A program made the translations under genes and the position numbers. A stretch of DNA of 37,577 bases from Flavobacteriales bacterium. Lineage in GTDB: Bacteria; Bacteroidota; Bacteroidia; Flavobacteriales_D; Sanyastnellaceae. Positions within the stretch are counted from its first letter, which is position 1, and each line of letters starts with the position of its first letter. Shown here one piece after another: positions 13,992 through 22,011 of this stretch. The notes beneath the pieces were generated by a model. It searched no databases and had not been told where the DNA came from. It worked only from the letters and a program-made list of their open reading frames with translations. The stretch is taken from positions 1-37,577 of the forward strand of contig CANIBZ010000024.1 of the NCBI GenBank assembly GCA_947466425.1, in the 5' to 3' direction.

Positions 13992-15308
13992 TTAGTCTTG
14001 ATTAACAGTTGATCTTCCAATGCTCTTGTAGAAATAACCCAACTCTTGCATTTTGTCGAGTTCATATAAATTCCTTCCATCGAAAATAACTTTCGACTTC
14101 AGTGCTTTTCCAATTTTATCGAAATCTGGATTTCTGAACATGCCCCATTCCGTGCAGATCAACAACGCGTCTGCGCCTTCCAACGCTTCGTAGGCATCGG
14201 TTGCGTATGAAATGGCATATCCTTTTTGTTTTTGAACGTTCGGCATAGCTTCAGGGTCGTAAGCCACAATTGTTGCGCCGGCTTCCAACAAATGCTCAAT
14301 CATATACAAGGCCGGTGCCTCGCGAATATCATCGGTGTCTGGCTTAAACGCCAATCCCCAAATAGCAATCTTCGTGTGCGTTAATGAATTGTTGAAGTGG
14401 TCAAGAATAGGTTTCAACAATGTCGTCTTCTGACGCTCATTCACCTTCATTACCGATTTCAATATCTTGAATTCATACCCACTGTCGTTACCCGATTTCG
14501 CCAAAGCCTGAACATCCTTCGGGAAGCAGCTTCCTCCGTAGCCCATTCCAGGAAACAAGAATCGCTTTCCAATGCGATCATCGGTTCCAATGCCTAAACG
14601 AACCATGTCTACATCGGCACCAACTTTCTCACAGAAGTTCGCAATTTCATTCATGAATGAAATTTTCGTTGCAAGGAAAGCATTCGCTGCATACTTCGTT
14701 AACTCGGCACTGCGCTCGTCCATGAAGATAATCGGATTGCCTTGACGCGTAAAAGGCTTGTACAATTCGTTCATCAACTGCTTCGCGCGCTCGCTGCGGG
14801 TTCCAATAACCACACGGTCTGGCTTCATGAAATCATCTACTGCAAAACCTTCGCGTAAAAACTCTGGATTACTTACCACATCAAACTGAACCTTTGCATT
14901 TTCAGCAATGGCGTTGTTCACCAATTCAGCTGTTCCAACAGGAACCGTGCTTTTATCTACAATAATTTTATAATCGGAAAGTAAATGTCCCAATTGCTTC
15001 GCAACGCCCAACACATAACTTAAGTCGGCGCTTCCGTCTTCATCCGGAGGGGTAGGAAGAGCCAAGAAAATAATTTGCGCGTCTGCAATAGAACTTGCCA
15101 AGTCGGTGCTGAAAGTTAGACGGCCTTCGCGAATGTTACGCTCGAACAACACGTCGAGGTGTGGCTCATAAATGGGAATAACTCCCGATTTCATTTGCGC
15201 AACTTTCTCTTCGTTAATGTCTACGCATACTACGTTGTTTCCAGTTTCAGCGAAACATGTTCCAGTAACCAGTCCAACATAACCAGTTCCTACTACGGCT
15301 ATCTTCAT
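13992..15308 (-). CDS. ugd: UDP-glucose 6-dehydrogenase
   Basis: A 438-aa protein, the usual family length. NAD-binding GTGYVG at 7-12, the central [13 protein letters not shown] helix, catalytic Cys261 in [10 protein letters not shown], and a C-terminal UDP-binding domain ([20 protein letters not shown]). It oxidises UDP-glucose twice to UDP-glucuronate. It leads a three-gene unit with the decarboxylase and a WlbB-like acetyltransferase, for extracellular polysaccharide or LPS sugars. A TAnnTTTG-type element lies upstream at 15328-15336. Confidence 0.97.
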   Translation of the reverse strand: MKIAVVGTGYVGLVTGTCFAETGNNVVCVDINEEKVAQMKSGVIPIYEPHLDVLFERNIREGRLTFSTDLASSIADAQIIFLALPTPPDEDGSADLSYVLGVAKQLGHLLSDYKIIVDKSTVPVGTAELVNNAIAENAKVQFDVVSNPEFLREGFAVDDFMKPDRVVIGTRSERAKQLMNELYKPFTRQGNPIIFMDERSAELTKYAANAFLATKISFMNEIANFCEKVGADVDMVRLGIGTDDRIGKRFLFPGMGYGGSCFPKDVQALAKSGNDSGYEFKILKSVMKVNERQKTTLLKPILDHFNNSLTHTKIAIWGLAFKPDTDDIREAPALYMIEHLLEAGATIVAYDPEAMPNVQKQKGYAISYATDAYEALEGADALLICTEWGMFRNPDFDKIGKALKSKVIFDGRNLYELDKMQELGYFYKSIGRSTVNQD

Positions 15309-15327
15309 AAATTAAATTTCTTAGGGC

Positions 15328-15336
15328 GCAAAGATA
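15328..15336 (-). promoter_or_regulatory. Predicted promoter -7 element for ugd
   Basis: On the minus strand TATCTTTGC matches the Bacteroidota -7 consensus TAnnTTTG. It is 20 bases upstream of the ugd start codon in the 77-bp divergent gap. No clear -33 TTTG is visible at the expected spacing. Confidence 0.5.
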
Positions 15337-15385
15337 CAATTAAGCGTCTTACTTTCGTGGGGCTAATTGATATTAATAGGAACTT

Positions 15386-16318
15386 ATGAAATACGCCATT
15401 CAAGCCGAAGGCATTAATAAAACCTACGGAAAATACCAGGCACTTACGAATGTAAGTATCGATATTCCGGAAGGGAAAATATTCGGATTATTGGGTCCGA
15501 ACGGTGCGGGAAAAACCACCTTCATTCGCATTCTCAATCAGATTATTGAACCCGACAACGGTTTAATTAAATTCTACGGAAATCCGCTTCAGCGTTCGCA
15601 TGTAGAAGATATCGGATACCTTCCGGAAGAACGCGGACTATACAAGAAAATGAAGGTGGGAGAGCAATGCGTCTACCTCGCTCAAATGAAGGGCATGAAG
15701 GAAAAAGAGGCGCTTACTGAATTGAAAATGTGGTTCGAGAAATTTGAAATACAAGCCTGGTGGGACAAGAAGGTGGAAGATTTGTCGAAGGGTATGGCAC
15801 AGAAGATTCAGTTCATCACCACCGTCGTGCACAAGCCGAAGTTACTTATTCTGGATGAACCGTTCAGCGGATTCGATCCCATAAATTCAGAACTCATACA
15901 CAACGAAATGCTGCGTCTGCGCGACGAAGGAACCACCATTGTGTTATCAACGCACGATATGGGAAGTGTAGAATCGTTGTGCGACAACATCGCGCTCATC
16001 AATCGTTCGCAAGTTATTTTAAGTGGAAGTGTAGCCGAAGTGCGCAACAGTTTCCGAACGAAAACATATACGCTGAAGTTTGAAGGAACCTTGTTGGAAT
16101 TCACCATTGCTTTGGGTGCGCGCTTTGAATTAATGAGCAATGAATTGAAAAACGACATTCACACCGTTACCGTTAGAATTAAACCTCAATATAAACTGAA
16201 CGACCTGTTGACTCAGGTTATTCCTGCAGTAGATATAATAAGCGCTGAAGAAAAGGTGCCTAGCATGCACGACATTTTTGTTCAATCGGTTCTTTCATTT
16301 AACGAAGCACAAGCATGA
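15386..16318 (+). CDS. ABC transporter ATP-binding protein (ABC-2/NatA type)
   Basis: A 310-aa ATPase. Walker A GPNGAGKT at 37-44, Q-loop region QIIEPDNG, a signature-like LSKGMAQKIQF at about 133, Walker B LLILDEPFSGFDP and the H-loop STHDM. The C-terminal extension (about 215-310) is typical of NatA-like and related exporters. It pairs with the permease that overlaps it by four bases (ATGA). Such two-gene exporters move ions, lipids or peptides out; the substrate cannot be read from sequence. Confidence 0.92.
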   Translation: MKYAIQAEGINKTYGKYQALTNVSIDIPEGKIFGLLGPNGAGKTTFIRILNQIIEPDNGLIKFYGNPLQRSHVEDIGYLPEERGLYKKMKVGEQCVYLAQMKGMKEKEALTELKMWFEKFEIQAWWDKKVEDLSKGMAQKIQFITTVVHKPKLLILDEPFSGFDPINSELIHNEMLRLRDEGTTIVLSTHDMGSVESLCDNIALINRSQVILSGSVAEVRNSFRTKTYTLKFEGTLLEFTIALGARFELMSNELKNDIHTVTVRIKPQYKLNDLLTQVIPAVDIISAEEKVPSMHDIFVQSVLSFNEAQA

Positions 16319-17670
16319 GTAAGATAGGATTAATCATTAAGCGCGAATACACAACACGCATTCGCAAAAAGTCATTCATTATCATGACCATCTTAGGTCC
16401 GCTGCTCTTTGCCGGACTTTTATTTGGAACGATTTGGATCACATTGAACGATCAACAGAGCTATACGGTGTTAATCAGTGATCCATATGGTTTGATTACT
16501 GAATATCAAGGAGAACAGGACTCGACCTTAGTTCCGAGATTTCCAGATCTGTTTAGGAATAACGATCAAGTCATATACGGTTTCACAGAGAAAACGCAAA
16601 AACCGGAAGGGCTGAAAGACGGCTTTTATAACATCATGATCGAGCTCGATGAGATTACGATTAACGATGGGAAATGTAACATGTACTTCAAAAATTTTCC
16701 TTCCGACAATATCCAACGAAAATTGAAGAACGATGTGCAAGAATCATTGGAACGTTTTCGTGTAATTGATTCGTTAAAGCTAGACTATGAAAAGTATAAG
16801 CGCGCAAAAATAGATGTGAGTTTTGCAGAGATAAACATTAACAAGTTGGGTGAAGAAGATCACACGCAAGAGCGCGCTGTCATTGGATTCGTCTTCGCCA
16901 TATTAATTTACATGTTCATCTTCATGTATGGCGTGCAAGTTATGCGCGGTGTCTTGGAAGAGAAGACCAATCGCATTGTTGAAGTCATGGTTAGCTCGGT
17001 GAAACCCTTTCAACTCATGATGGGTAAGGTGGTTGGAATTGGATTGGTTGGACTTACTCAATTCCTTGTGTGGGTAATACTTTCTGCTGTTTTAGCAACC
17101 ATTGGATTGAATTATTTCGAATCTCATCTGGTGAACGGTGCTGCTGTTTTAGAAAACGGAGCAGTCGTTGGAAACGGCATGAATCAAGCCGCCATGGCAC
17201 AATCACTCATGAACAACGAAGCCATCAATTGGATTTTCTTAATCAATTGGCCTTTGATGGTAGGAATGTTTATCTTCTTCTTCATCGGTGGATTCTTGCT
17301 ATACGCTTCGTTGTTCGCTGCTATAGGTGCTGCAGTAGACAGCGATTCTGATACACAACAGTTCATGCTTCCAGTGACTTTGCCGTTGGTGTTTTCCTAC
17401 ATTGTTTCGGCTATGCTCATTACCAATCCGGAAAGTCCCATTGGAAATTTCTTCAGCATATTTCCGCTCACTTCACCCATAACCATTATGGTGAAAACTG
17501 CCATTGGAAACATTAGCGTCTGGCATTTAATAAGCGCCATGGCTGCATTGGTGGTAGCGTTCTTATTCTTCATTTGGTTAGGTGGAAAAATTTATCGTGT
17601 TGGAATTTTGTCGTACGGGAAAAAAGTGAGTTACAAAGATTTATGGAAATGGATACGACAGAAGAATTAA
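16315..17670 (+). CDS. ABC-2 type permease (NatB-like)
   Basis: A 451-aa membrane protein. One helix near the N-terminus (about 22-42, SFIIMTILGPLLFAGLL) is followed by an extracytoplasmic domain (about 45-190) and a block of five or more helices from 195 to 430, including MYGVQVMRGVLEEKTNRIVEVMVSS. That last motif is the coupling segment of NatB/ABC-2 membrane proteins. It forms the channel for the ATPase upstream. The 3' end overlaps the start of the ppx-type gene. Confidence 0.9.
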   Translation: MSKIGLIIKREYTTRIRKKSFIIMTILGPLLFAGLLFGTIWITLNDQQSYTVLISDPYGLITEYQGEQDSTLVPRFPDLFRNNDQVIYGFTEKTQKPEGLKDGFYNIMIELDEITINDGKCNMYFKNFPSDNIQRKLKNDVQESLERFRVIDSLKLDYEKYKRAKIDVSFAEININKLGEEDHTQERAVIGFVFAILIYMFIFMYGVQVMRGVLEEKTNRIVEVMVSSVKPFQLMMGKVVGIGLVGLTQFLVWVILSAVLATIGLNYFESHLVNGAAVLENGAVVGNGMNQAAMAQSLMNNEAINWIFLINWPLMVGMFIFFFIGGFLLYASLFAAIGAAVDSDSDTQQFMLPVTLPLVFSYIVSAMLITNPESPIGNFFSIFPLTSPITIMVKTAIGNISVWHLISAMAALVVAFLFFIWLGGKIYRVGILSYGKKVSYKDLWKWIRQKN

Positions 17671-18677
17671 ACAACAATCAGCGCGTAGCCATCATCGACT
17701 GCGGAACCAACACTTTTAATTTATTGGTGAAGGAAAAGGTAGAAGGGAAGTGGAAGACACTTTTCAAAACCAAGCTTCCTGTGAAGTTGGGTGCAGGTGG
17801 GTTTTCTGAAAATCTGCTAATTCCTGCTAGAATGGCACGCGGAATAGATGCATTGTACTCCTATAAAAATGTTATTGATTCTTTAGGTGTGAAAGACGTT
17901 CGTGTCTTCGCCACTAGCGCAGTAAGAGAAGCATCGAACGGAAAGGATTTTGTTGCTCGCGTGAAGAAGCATTTGAATTTCGACATGGAAGTTATTTCCG
18001 GAGATCGTGAAGCCGAATTCATTTTCGAAGGAGTGGTTCAAACCACTGGAGCATTGAAAGAAGATTATTTAATCATGGACATCGGCGGCGGAAGCACCGA
18101 ATTTATTTTCGTCCGTGATCAAAAACCGTTGTGGAGAAAAAGTTATTTGCTCGGTGTAAGCCGCTTACACGGAATGCTCAATCCTGCTTCACGAATTAAT
18201 CAAGATGACGTTAACCGATTAAGAATTCATTTGAACAAGGAACTTCAAGATTTAATTTCTTTTTTGAAGGAAAATCCGGTGAAGATTTTAGTGGGGTCGT
18301 CGGGTTCGTTCGATACGCTTTTTGATATGTACCAGTTTGCGAAAGCAAAAGATGCTATGCAAGATTCTGCGAAAGGTGTTGCACAAGATGCTATGCAAGA
18401 TTCTTCGAAAGATGTTTCACAAGATGCTATGCAAGATTCTTCGAAAGTGAAATTGAACGAGATTCCTTTCAGCGCTTATCCAAGCGTTCATCAATGGTTA
18501 GTCGGAAGCACATTGGAAGAACGTTTGAAGCATCCGAGTATTCCGCAGATGCGTGCCGAGTACATGCCGCTTTCAACCTACTTGGTGAAATTCGTTTTAG
18601 AGCAATCGTCCTTCAACAAAATGTATCAATCGGAATACGCCTTGAAGGAAGGCGTGTTGGCGCATTATTTAAGTTAA
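17643..18677 (+). CDS. Exopolyphosphatase / guanosine pentaphosphate phosphatase (Ppx/GppA family)
   Basis: ASKHA-fold phosphatase with phosphate-binding DCGTNTFNLLV near the N-terminus, ATSAVREASNG, SGDREAEFIFEGV and IMDIGGGSTEFIF, all hallmarks of Ppx/GppA. It hydrolyses polyphosphate or pppGpp. It is single-domain (about 344 aa), shorter than E. coli Ppx, as is common in Bacteroidota. The start at 17643 (or 17649, also ATG) overlaps the permease stop by about 28 bases; a longer upstream frame lies inside the permease gene. A tandem 12-residue repeat is inserted at about residues 237-269. Next gene is 10 bp downstream. Confidence 0.9.
   Translation: MEMDTTEELNNNQRVAIIDCGTNTFNLLVKEKVEGKWKTLFKTKLPVKLGAGGFSENLLIPARMARGIDALYSYKNVIDSLGVKDVRVFATSAVREASNGKDFVARVKKHLNFDMEVISGDREAEFIFEGVVQTTGALKEDYLIMDIGGGSTEFIFVRDQKPLWRKSYLLGVSRLHGMLNPASRINQDDVNRLRIHLNKELQDLISFLKENPVKILVGSSGSFDTLFDMYQFAKAKDAMQDSAKGVAQDAMQDSSKDVSQDAMQDSSKVKLNEIPFSAYPSVHQWLVGSTLEERLKHPSIPQMRAEYMPLSTYLVKFVLEQSSFNKMYQSEYALKEGVLAHYLS
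18351..18447 (+). repeat. In-frame 36-bp tandem repeat in the Ppx/GppA gene
   Basis: Units start at 18351, 18387 and 18423 (exactly 36 bp apart), the third partial. Each encodes DAMQDSSKDVSQ or a near variant. The first unit differs (ACKG-type codons), the later two are almost identical. It sits between the two lobes of the enzyme. The repeat also contains small palindromes (AAG-ATT-CTT, GAAA-GATG-TTTC). Confidence 0.9.
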
Positions 18678-18686
18678 ATTTGCAAC

Positions 18687-19655
18687 ATGATTATTGTAAC
18701 AGGAGCAGCAGGATTCGTAGGTTCCGCGTTAGTAGCGCGATTGAACGAAGACCGTTTTTTCGATTTGGTGTTGGTCGATGACTTTTCACGCGAAGATCGC
18801 AAACGCAATTGGGAAGGAAAGAAATACACTGCGCTCGTTCACAGAGATGAATTTCCAACTTGGTTGGAAGAAAATCAGAATCAAGTGGAATGTGTTTTCC
18901 ACATTGGTGCGCGCACAGACACCACTGAATTCAATGTTGAAATTTTCGATCGCTTAAATCTTCATTACACACAATCGTTGTGGAAGACTTGCGCGAAACA
19001 TGCCATTCCATTTATATACGCATCTTCTGCAGCAACCTACGGTGGCGGCGAGCACGGATACAACGACGATCATGCGAACATTCCACAATTGCAACCGTTG
19101 AATCCTTACGGACAGTCGAAACAAGATTTCGATGTGTGGGCGCTTCAACAAGAAGAGGCTCCATATTTCTGGGCCGGATTGAAATTCTTCAATGTTTACG
19201 GTCCGAATGAATACCACAAAGGCCGCATGGCAAGCGTTATCTGGCATACGTTCAATCAGATTGGAAAGTCCGGTGAAATGAAATTGTTCCGCAGTCACAA
19301 TCCGAATTTCACAGACGGCGGACAAATGCGCGACTTCGTTTATGTGAAAGATTTGGTTGAAGTGCTCATTTTCTTAATGCACCACAGAAAAAATTCAGGC
19401 ATTTACAATTTGGGAAGTGGAAAGGCTAGAACATTTTTAGATCTGGCAACCGCTACTTTTCATTCAATGGGAAAAGAACCGAACATCTCTTTTGTAGATA
19501 CCCCGGAAGACATTCGCGACAAGTATCAATACTTTACCGAAGCGAATATGAACAAGTTAATTTCAATTGGTTACATCAAGCCGTTTCATTCTTTGGAAGA
19601 AGGCGTAAAAGATTATGTAACGAATTATCTACAACAAGATCTTAAAATCTATTGA
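18687..19655 (+). CDS. hldD: ADP-L-glycero-D-manno-heptose 6-epimerase
   Basis: A 322-aa SDR enzyme. NAD(P)-binding GAAGFVG at 6-12, FHIGARTDTTE, SSAATYGGGEHGY, catalytic Tyr141/Lys145 in YGQSK, FFNVYGPNEYHKGRMASV and the DFVYVKDLVEV motif, together diagnostic for HldD (RfaD). It converts ADP-D-glycero-D-manno-heptose to the L-glycero form used in LPS inner core, which fits a Gram-negative envelope. It follows ppx by 10 bp; PTPS follows after 57 bp. Confidence 0.95.
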   Translation: MIIVTGAAGFVGSALVARLNEDRFFDLVLVDDFSREDRKRNWEGKKYTALVHRDEFPTWLEENQNQVECVFHIGARTDTTEFNVEIFDRLNLHYTQSLWKTCAKHAIPFIYASSAATYGGGEHGYNDDHANIPQLQPLNPYGQSKQDFDVWALQQEEAPYFWAGLKFFNVYGPNEYHKGRMASVIWHTFNQIGKSGEMKLFRSHNPNFTDGGQMRDFVYVKDLVEVLIFLMHHRKNSGIYNLGSGKARTFLDLATATFHSMGKEPNISFVDTPEDIRDKYQYFTEANMNKLISIGYIKPFHSLEEGVKDYVTNYLQQDLKIY

Positions 19656-19711
19656 TTCCTTCGAACAAAGAAGGCACTCAAGTGATTTACTTTTATAACA
19701 ATTATTGAAAC

Positions 19712-20137
19712 ATGGAAAAATTAGTATACGCCACACGCAGAGAAAGATTTAATGCAGCGCACAAGTTGTGGCACGACGAGTGGGATGAGGCAAAAAATTT
19801 CGAGACCTTCGGAAAATGTTCAAATCCGAATTGGCACGGACACAACTATGAGTTATTCATTACGGTGAAAGGTGTTCCAGATGCAACAACCGGATATTGC
19901 ATGGATTTAAAGTATTTGAGCACTATTGTGAAGACCCAAGTCATAAACAAATTGGATCACAAGAACCTGAACATGGACGTAGAGTTCATGAAAGGAATGA
20001 AGACTTCAACGGAAAATGTTGCCATTGCAATCTGGGAACAATTGGAAGAATTGGTGAACGAGAAAGGTTGTCAATTGCATTGCATTAAAGTAACAGAAAC
20101 AGAAAATCAATACGTAGAATACTACGGCGGGAAGTAA
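19712..20137 (+). CDS. 6-pyruvoyltetrahydropterin synthase / QueD family protein
   Basis: A 141-aa T-fold enzyme. Zinc ligands are His17 in FNAAHKL and His42/His44 in WHGHNYEL, with catalytic Cys36 in GKCSNPN. The LDHKNLN and [13 protein letters not shown] ends are typical. It acts on dihydroneopterin triphosphate, giving 6-pyruvoyl-tetrahydropterin (biopterin route) or 6-carboxy-tetrahydropterin (queuosine route). The insert between His17 and Cys36 looks more like the PTPS/tetrahydrobiopterin type, but sequence alone does not decide. It ends in TAATG shared with folE, the enzyme that makes its substrate. Confidence 0.93.
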   Translation: MEKLVYATRRERFNAAHKLWHDEWDEAKNFETFGKCSNPNWHGHNYELFITVKGVPDATTGYCMDLKYLSTIVKTQVINKLDHKNLNMDVEFMKGMKTSTENVAIAIWEQLEELVNEKGCQLHCIKVTETENQYVEYYGGK

Positions 20138-20703
20138 TGGAAAACCAGAAAACGATAGAAATGGCAGTGGAGCAAATCCTTGCCGCTGTAGGTGAAAATC
20201 CACAGCGCGAAGGGTTGCTGAAAACGCCAGAGCGTGTTGCAAAAGCATACGGGCATTTGCTGAAAGGGTATGAGGAGAGTGCAGACGATGTTTTGAACGG
20301 TGCTATTTTTCACGAGTCGTATTCTGAAATGGTTATTGTGAAAGACATTGAAATCTATAGCTTGTGCGAACACCACATGTTGCCGTTCTTCGGAAAAGCC
20401 CACGTGGCCTACATTCCAGATGGAAAAATTGTTGGGCTCAGTAAGATTCCTCGTGTTGTTGATGTCTTTTCAAGAAGACTTCAAGTGCAGGAACGTCTGA
20501 CAATTGAAATTCGAGATAGCATTCAAAAAGCATTGAATCCTGTCGGTGTGGCAGTTGTTTTAGATTGTCATCATCTTTGTATGCAAATGCGCGGAGTGTC
20601 GAAACAGCATAGCTCAACCATGACAAGCGCTTATAGCGGATTGTTTTTAACAAGCGACACAACAAGAAAAGAATTTGTAAGTTTACTTCAACTGAATAAA
20701 TAA
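20137..20703 (+). CDS. folE: GTP cyclohydrolase I
   Basis: A 188-aa enzyme of usual length. [15 protein letters not shown], zinc ligands Cys77 and His80 in [36 protein letters not shown], and Cys148 in [10 protein letters not shown]. It opens GTP to dihydroneopterin triphosphate, first step of folate, and of queuosine or biopterin synthesis through its neighbour. It overlaps the PTPS stop by one base, so the pair is translated together. Confidence 0.97.
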   Translation: MENQKTIEMAVEQILAAVGENPQREGLLKTPERVAKAYGHLLKGYEESADDVLNGAIFHESYSEMVIVKDIEIYSLCEHHMLPFFGKAHVAYIPDGKIVGLSKIPRVVDVFSRRLQVQERLTIEIRDSIQKALNPVGVAVVLDCHHLCMQMRGVSKQHSSTMTSAYSGLFLTSDTTRKEFVSLLQLNK

Positions 20704-20711
20704 AATAAACC

Positions 20712-21425
20712 ATGAACAACAATTTAAACTTAAATGATGGCGTGTTTGTAAATGACGACGCCGTATCGAAATCATTCGTATCCAACGTATTCGCATACAT
20801 GGCTTTGGCATTAGCTATTTCAGGTGCTTTGGCGTATTTGTTTGGGACAACAGATTTAATTTTTTCTTTGATATCAAGATCAGGAATGACTCCCCTTGGA
20901 TGGGTCGTTATGTTTGCTCCGTTTGCTTTCATTCTTGCCATGAACTTCGGATTCAATAAAATGTCATTCACCACCTTGTTAGCCGTATTCTTAGGATACG
21001 CAGCTGTAATGGGAATAAGCTTGAGCTTTATTTTCTTAGTATACGATTTCGGAGTAATTACAAAAGTGTTTTTCATTACCGCTGGTCTTTTCGGAGCCAT
21101 GGCTTTTATTGGTTACACTACGAAAACTGACTTGACGAAGTTCGGTGGAATTTTAATGATGGCTGTAATTGGAATTCTAATTGCCTCTGTGGTGAACATG
21201 TTCATGAAGAGCTCTCAAATGGATTACATCATCTCATGTGTGGGTGTTTTAGTATTCACAGGACTTACAGCTTATGACGTTCAGAAGATCAAGCGCATTG
21301 GAGCAGGAGTAGAGTTCGGTACAGCTGAAGCTTCGAAATTGGCCTTAATGGGTGCACTTAATTTGTATTTAGATTTCGTGAATTTATTCATGTTCTTATT
21401 GCGCGTTTTCGCAAGAAGAAACTAA
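20712..21425 (+). CDS. Bax inhibitor-1/YccA family membrane protein
   Basis: A 237-aa protein with seven predicted helices, beginning with an acidic soluble tail (about 1-25) and ending FLLRVFARRN. SFVSNVFAYMALALAISGA, GYAAVMGISLS and a TAYDVQKIKRIG segment are the BI-1 (TMBIM/YccA) signatures. In bacteria members interact with membrane proteases or leak protons or calcium; exact role here unknown. Nine bases after folE. Confidence 0.92.
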   Translation: MNNNLNLNDGVFVNDDAVSKSFVSNVFAYMALALAISGALAYLFGTTDLIFSLISRSGMTPLGWVVMFAPFAFILAMNFGFNKMSFTTLLAVFLGYAAVMGISLSFIFLVYDFGVITKVFFITAGLFGAMAFIGYTTKTDLTKFGGILMMAVIGILIASVVNMFMKSSQMDYIISCVGVLVFTGLTAYDVQKIKRIGAGVEFGTAEASKLALMGALNLYLDFVNLFMFLLRVFARRN

Positions 21426-21442
21426 GATATTTTTATTGAAGC

Positions 21443-21991
21443 GTGAAAGATTACTATTTCATATTGGGTGTATCAAGAAACGCTTCGAGCACAGAAATTA
21501 AAACAGCATACAGAAACGGGTGTAAGCAATTTCATCCCGACAAAAATGCGCATCCAGATGCGCATTTGCGTTTTATAGAAATTCATGAAGCGTATGAATT
21601 TCTTGGCGATGAAAAACAGCGCAAGGCCTACGATCTTGCAAAGAATAGAAGAGTAACTCCCAGCTACCAGCAGTATTACCAGCAAAAGGAATACGCTGCA
21701 AGAAACAGAGCTAGAGAATATGCACGTCAGGATTTCGAGGAGTTCAAAAAATCGAAATACTACAAAGTGGCTGTGGGAGTAAATAACGGATTTAATTATT
21801 TGTTCTTGTCTATTTGTATTCTTATCATAGTCGTACCGCTATACATGTATATTCTTCAGCAAGAGCTGCCAGAGAAAGATCATCGTCCATTCTTAGGTTT
21901 TTTAGTTCCCATGATTATGGGATTTGCAATGGGCACATGGGCCTGTTATTATTGGTTCATCAAGAAGCAAGATATTTTCACTATTTCGTAG
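21443..21991 (+). CDS. Membrane-anchored J-domain (DnaJ-type) protein
   Basis: A 182-aa protein. The J domain covers about 1-65 (KDYYFILGVSRNASSTEIK, then HPD in QFHPDKNAHPD, and YEFLGDEKQRKAYD), so it should stimulate a DnaK ATPase. Two helices follow (about 115-137 and 148-172), so this is a membrane-tethered co-chaperone without zinc-finger or C-terminal substrate domains. The start is GTG at 21443, since the J-domain sequence begins immediately. It is 18 bp after the BI-1 gene; the peptidase starts 21 bp later. Confidence 0.88.
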   Translation: MKDYYFILGVSRNASSTEIKTAYRNGCKQFHPDKNAHPDAHLRFIEIHEAYEFLGDEKQRKAYDLAKNRRVTPSYQQYYQQKEYAARNRAREYARQDFEEFKKSKYYKVAVGVNNGFNYLFLSICILIIVVPLYMYILQQELPEKDHRPFLGFLVPMIMGFAMGTWACYYWFIKKQDIFTIS

Positions 21992-22011
21992 ATTCGCAAT
22001 TCAAAAACTGC

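Noticed and set aside
17574-17642. Upstream start of the Ppx/GppA frame
   Set aside because: These codons lie wholly within the permease gene; the phosphatase motif begins soon after the ATG at 17643.
20438-21100. 220-aa minus-strand frame over folE and BI-1 genes
   Set aside because: It is antisense to two genes with strong family motifs and has no motif of its own.
21814-22011. Upstream extension of the peptidase frame
   Set aside because: The extra residues overlap the J-domain gene out of frame and would precede the clear signal peptide at 22012.
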